Assembly (NCBI RefSeq): GCF_900149685.1
Contig: NZ_LT702999.1
Coordinates: forward strand, 1,488,001 to 1,552,000
From: Erythrobacter sp. Alg231-14
GTDB lineage: Bacteria > Pseudomonadota > Alphaproteobacteria > Sphingomonadales > Sphingomonadaceae
Reading direction: 5' to 3'
DNA length: 64,000 nt
Numbering within the stretch: position 1 is the first letter of the stretch; the number at the start of each line of letters is the position of its first letter. The notes under the pieces are model-generated. The model was not told the origin of the DNA, did no database searches, and saw nothing but the letters and a program-made list of their open reading frames with translations. The position numbers were made by a program, and so were the translations under genes. Shown here piece after piece: positions 63,005-64,000 of this stretch.

Positions 63005-63736
63005 ATGGCTTCGATTGCAATTTACAGCGTGAAGGGCGGAGTGGGAAAGACCACATTCTCCGTAAATCTTGCGTGGTGCGCAGCGAGCATTTCACGCCGA
63101 GAGACACTCTTATGGGACCTCGATCCGGCCAATGGGTCGGGATTTCTTTTAGGGGTTGAGCCAAAGAAGAAACGCGATGCCCAAAGCGTCTTTGATCTGG
63201 ACCGCGATCCTAGCAAACTGATCCAGAAGACCGATTATTCCAAACTGCACCTGCTTCCGGCAGACGAGAGCATTCGCACGCTCGATCGCCAATTTGATCG
63301 CATCGGCAAGAAGAAACGGTTGGCCAAGTTGGTCGACGGTTTGAGCAAGGATTACGATCGCATCCTATTCGATTGCCCACCTGTCCTTAATGAAGTGAGC
63401 GCCCAAGTGATGCGCGCGGCCGACCTTGTTATTGTTCCCTTGCCGCCATCTCCGCTTTCCGCGCGCGCATTTGATCAAGTGGTCAAGGAAGTTCTCGGAA
63501 GCGGCAAGAAACACCCGCCGATCCTGCCGGTGATGTCGATGATAGACATGCGACGTTCGCTCCACAAACAAGCGCGCGAATCCAATCCAACATGGCCGGT
63601 CGTGCCGTTGGCGAGCGCAATCGAGCAATGCGCGGTCGAACAAAGGCCGGTTGGCGCCTTCGCTCCCCGCTCCCCTGCATCGCGCGCGTTCGCTCAGCTT
63701 TGGACAGCTATAGAGCGAAAACTCGCCACTTTGTGA
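63005..63736 (+). CDS. ParA/MinD-family ATPase
   Basis: 243 residues. Deviant Walker A KGGVGKTT (10-17), LLWDLDPANGSG (Walker A' / switch I) and ILFDCPPVLNEVS (Walker B). No ParB is adjacent, so this is an orphan ParA-like positioning ATPase rather than the chromosome-partition pair. AAAGGG lies upstream of the ATG. An in-frame ATG at 62978 overlaps nothing but is less well supported. Confidence 0.85.
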   Translation: MASIAIYSVKGGVGKTTFSVNLAWCAASISRRETLLWDLDPANGSGFLLGVEPKKKRDAQSVFDLDRDPSKLIQKTDYSKLHLLPADESIRTLDRQFDRIGKKKRLAKLVDGLSKDYDRILFDCPPVLNEVSAQVMRAADLVIVPLPPSPLSARAFDQVVKEVLGSGKKHPPILPVMSMIDMRRSLHKQARESNPTWPVVPLASAIEQCAVEQRPVGAFAPRSPASRAFAQLWTAIERKLATL

Positions 63737-63808
63737 TTGCCCAACCCCTCTTGGCCTACACTCGCTCTGGTCTATAAGCAGACCGCTTGGACAAAAGGGG
63801 CAACCAGC

Positions 63809-64000
63809 ATGACCGAAATTGGCGAAGGTATCGGCGGCGTCGTAGAGGCCGCGATGGTTGGCCGAGCGGTCGAACCGAACACCGGCAATACAGATGACCC
63901 CTCCGGCGCAAACGCTGACACACAATCATGTGCGAACTGCAGCGCGCCGGTTTCGGGAAATTTCTGTTCAAATTGCGGTCAAAAGGTCAATTTGCATCGC
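63809..64000 (+). CDS. DUF3667-like zinc-ribbon protein (partial)
   Basis: The first 64 residues of a gene cut by the window end: a variable acidic start, then CANCSAPVSGNFCSNCGQKV, a four-cysteine zinc ribbon followed by NLHR. This is the N-terminal pattern of DUF3667 membrane proteins, in which a helical membrane part follows. The AAAGGGG site lies ahead of the ATG. The rest is outside the window. Confidence 0.75.
   Translation, partial: MTEIGEGIGGVVEAAMVGRAVEPNTGNTDDPSGANADTQSCANCSAPVSGNFCSNCGQKVNLHR

Noticed and set aside
1..64000. tRNA, rRNA, tmRNA, insertion sequence, integrase or phage genes
   Set aside because: None could be recognised; intergenic gaps are short and show no cloverleaf, terminal inverted repeats or transposase frames. 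A tRNAscan or Infernal run would be decisive.

Overview
This window is a stretch of bacterial chromosome that looks like an alphaproteobacterium of the order Sphingomonadales, most plausibly the family Erythrobacteraceae (Erythrobacter or a close relative). That placement is an inference. It rests on the gene orders timA-mltA-smr / secB-murJ-trpS and mutM-rpsT-dnaA, on families common in this group (UPF0262, CC_3452, DUF4136, TimA, PEP-CTERM anchors ending in VPAPPM), and on an even, fairly GC-rich composition. I see no rRNA, tRNA, CRISPR array, insertion sequence, prophage or integrase. Almost everything is chromosomal core with tightly packed operons, many of them joined by 1-4 base stop/start overlaps.

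Layout. 1-3.1 kb: the tail of aconitase, a rhodanese lipoprotein, and a 777-residue Ser/Gly-rich PEP-CTERM surface protein on the minus strand. 3.2-5.8 kb: an overlapping operon ruvA - membrane protein - DsrE-family protein - ruvB. 6-12 kb: aroC, a 688-residue curlin-repeat protein with a CtrA-like site upstream, and katG. 12-14.4 kb: an acetyltransferase, and a membrane LytTR regulator divergent from a DUF2306 membrane protein. 14.5-20.6 kb: smr-mltA-timA (minus) divergent from secB-murJ-trpS (plus). 21-30.3 kb: a DUF4136 lipoprotein, dut-coaBC (coaBC with a large acidic insert), DUF4345, ubiE-ubiB, mutM, rpsT and dnaA, followed by a hairpin holding a DnaA-box-like sequence. 30.4-38.5 kb: DUF983-moeB, yaaA, a sirtuin, an OafA-type acyltransferase, dapB, an M48 protease-nth pair and an AT-richer orphan membrane protein. 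38.5-42.5 kb: the minus-strand run gst - S1/P1 nuclease - dapE - dicarboxylate symporter. 42.6-47.8 kb: a VOC protein, a fatty acid desaturase and the classical rpmH-rnpA-yidD-yidC-engB cluster. 47.8-54.2 kb: a periplasmic ClpP-like protein, comM, a Popeye-like cyclic-nucleotide-domain membrane protein, recQ, and an HxlR regulator divergent from a CC_3452 protein across nested palindromes. 54.2-64 kb: HAD phosphatase, rpmJ, galE, a second DUF4136 lipoprotein, an M14 carboxypeptidase, DUF4197, cdd-GH25-UPF0262, dnaB, rpoZ, a ParA ATPase and the start of a DUF3667 protein.

How it works together. The replication and repair genes (dnaA, dnaB, ruvAB, recQ, mutM, nth, dut) and the envelope-building genes (murJ, mltA, yidC, secB, dapB, dapE, galE, acyltransferase) are scattered in small operons. 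The accessory-looking material is the cell-surface group: the PEP-CTERM serine-rich protein and the curlin-repeat protein lie within 10 kb of each other, and neither has its export partners (exosortase; CsgG/E/F) in the window.

I did not find a clearly new multi-gene defence or biosynthetic system. The best leads are the two repeat-rich surface proteins, the palindrome cluster between the HxlR regulator and the CC_3452 gene, the DnaA-box hairpin behind dnaA, the acidic insert in CoaBC, the two genes wedged between ruvA and ruvB, and the Popeye-like membrane protein.
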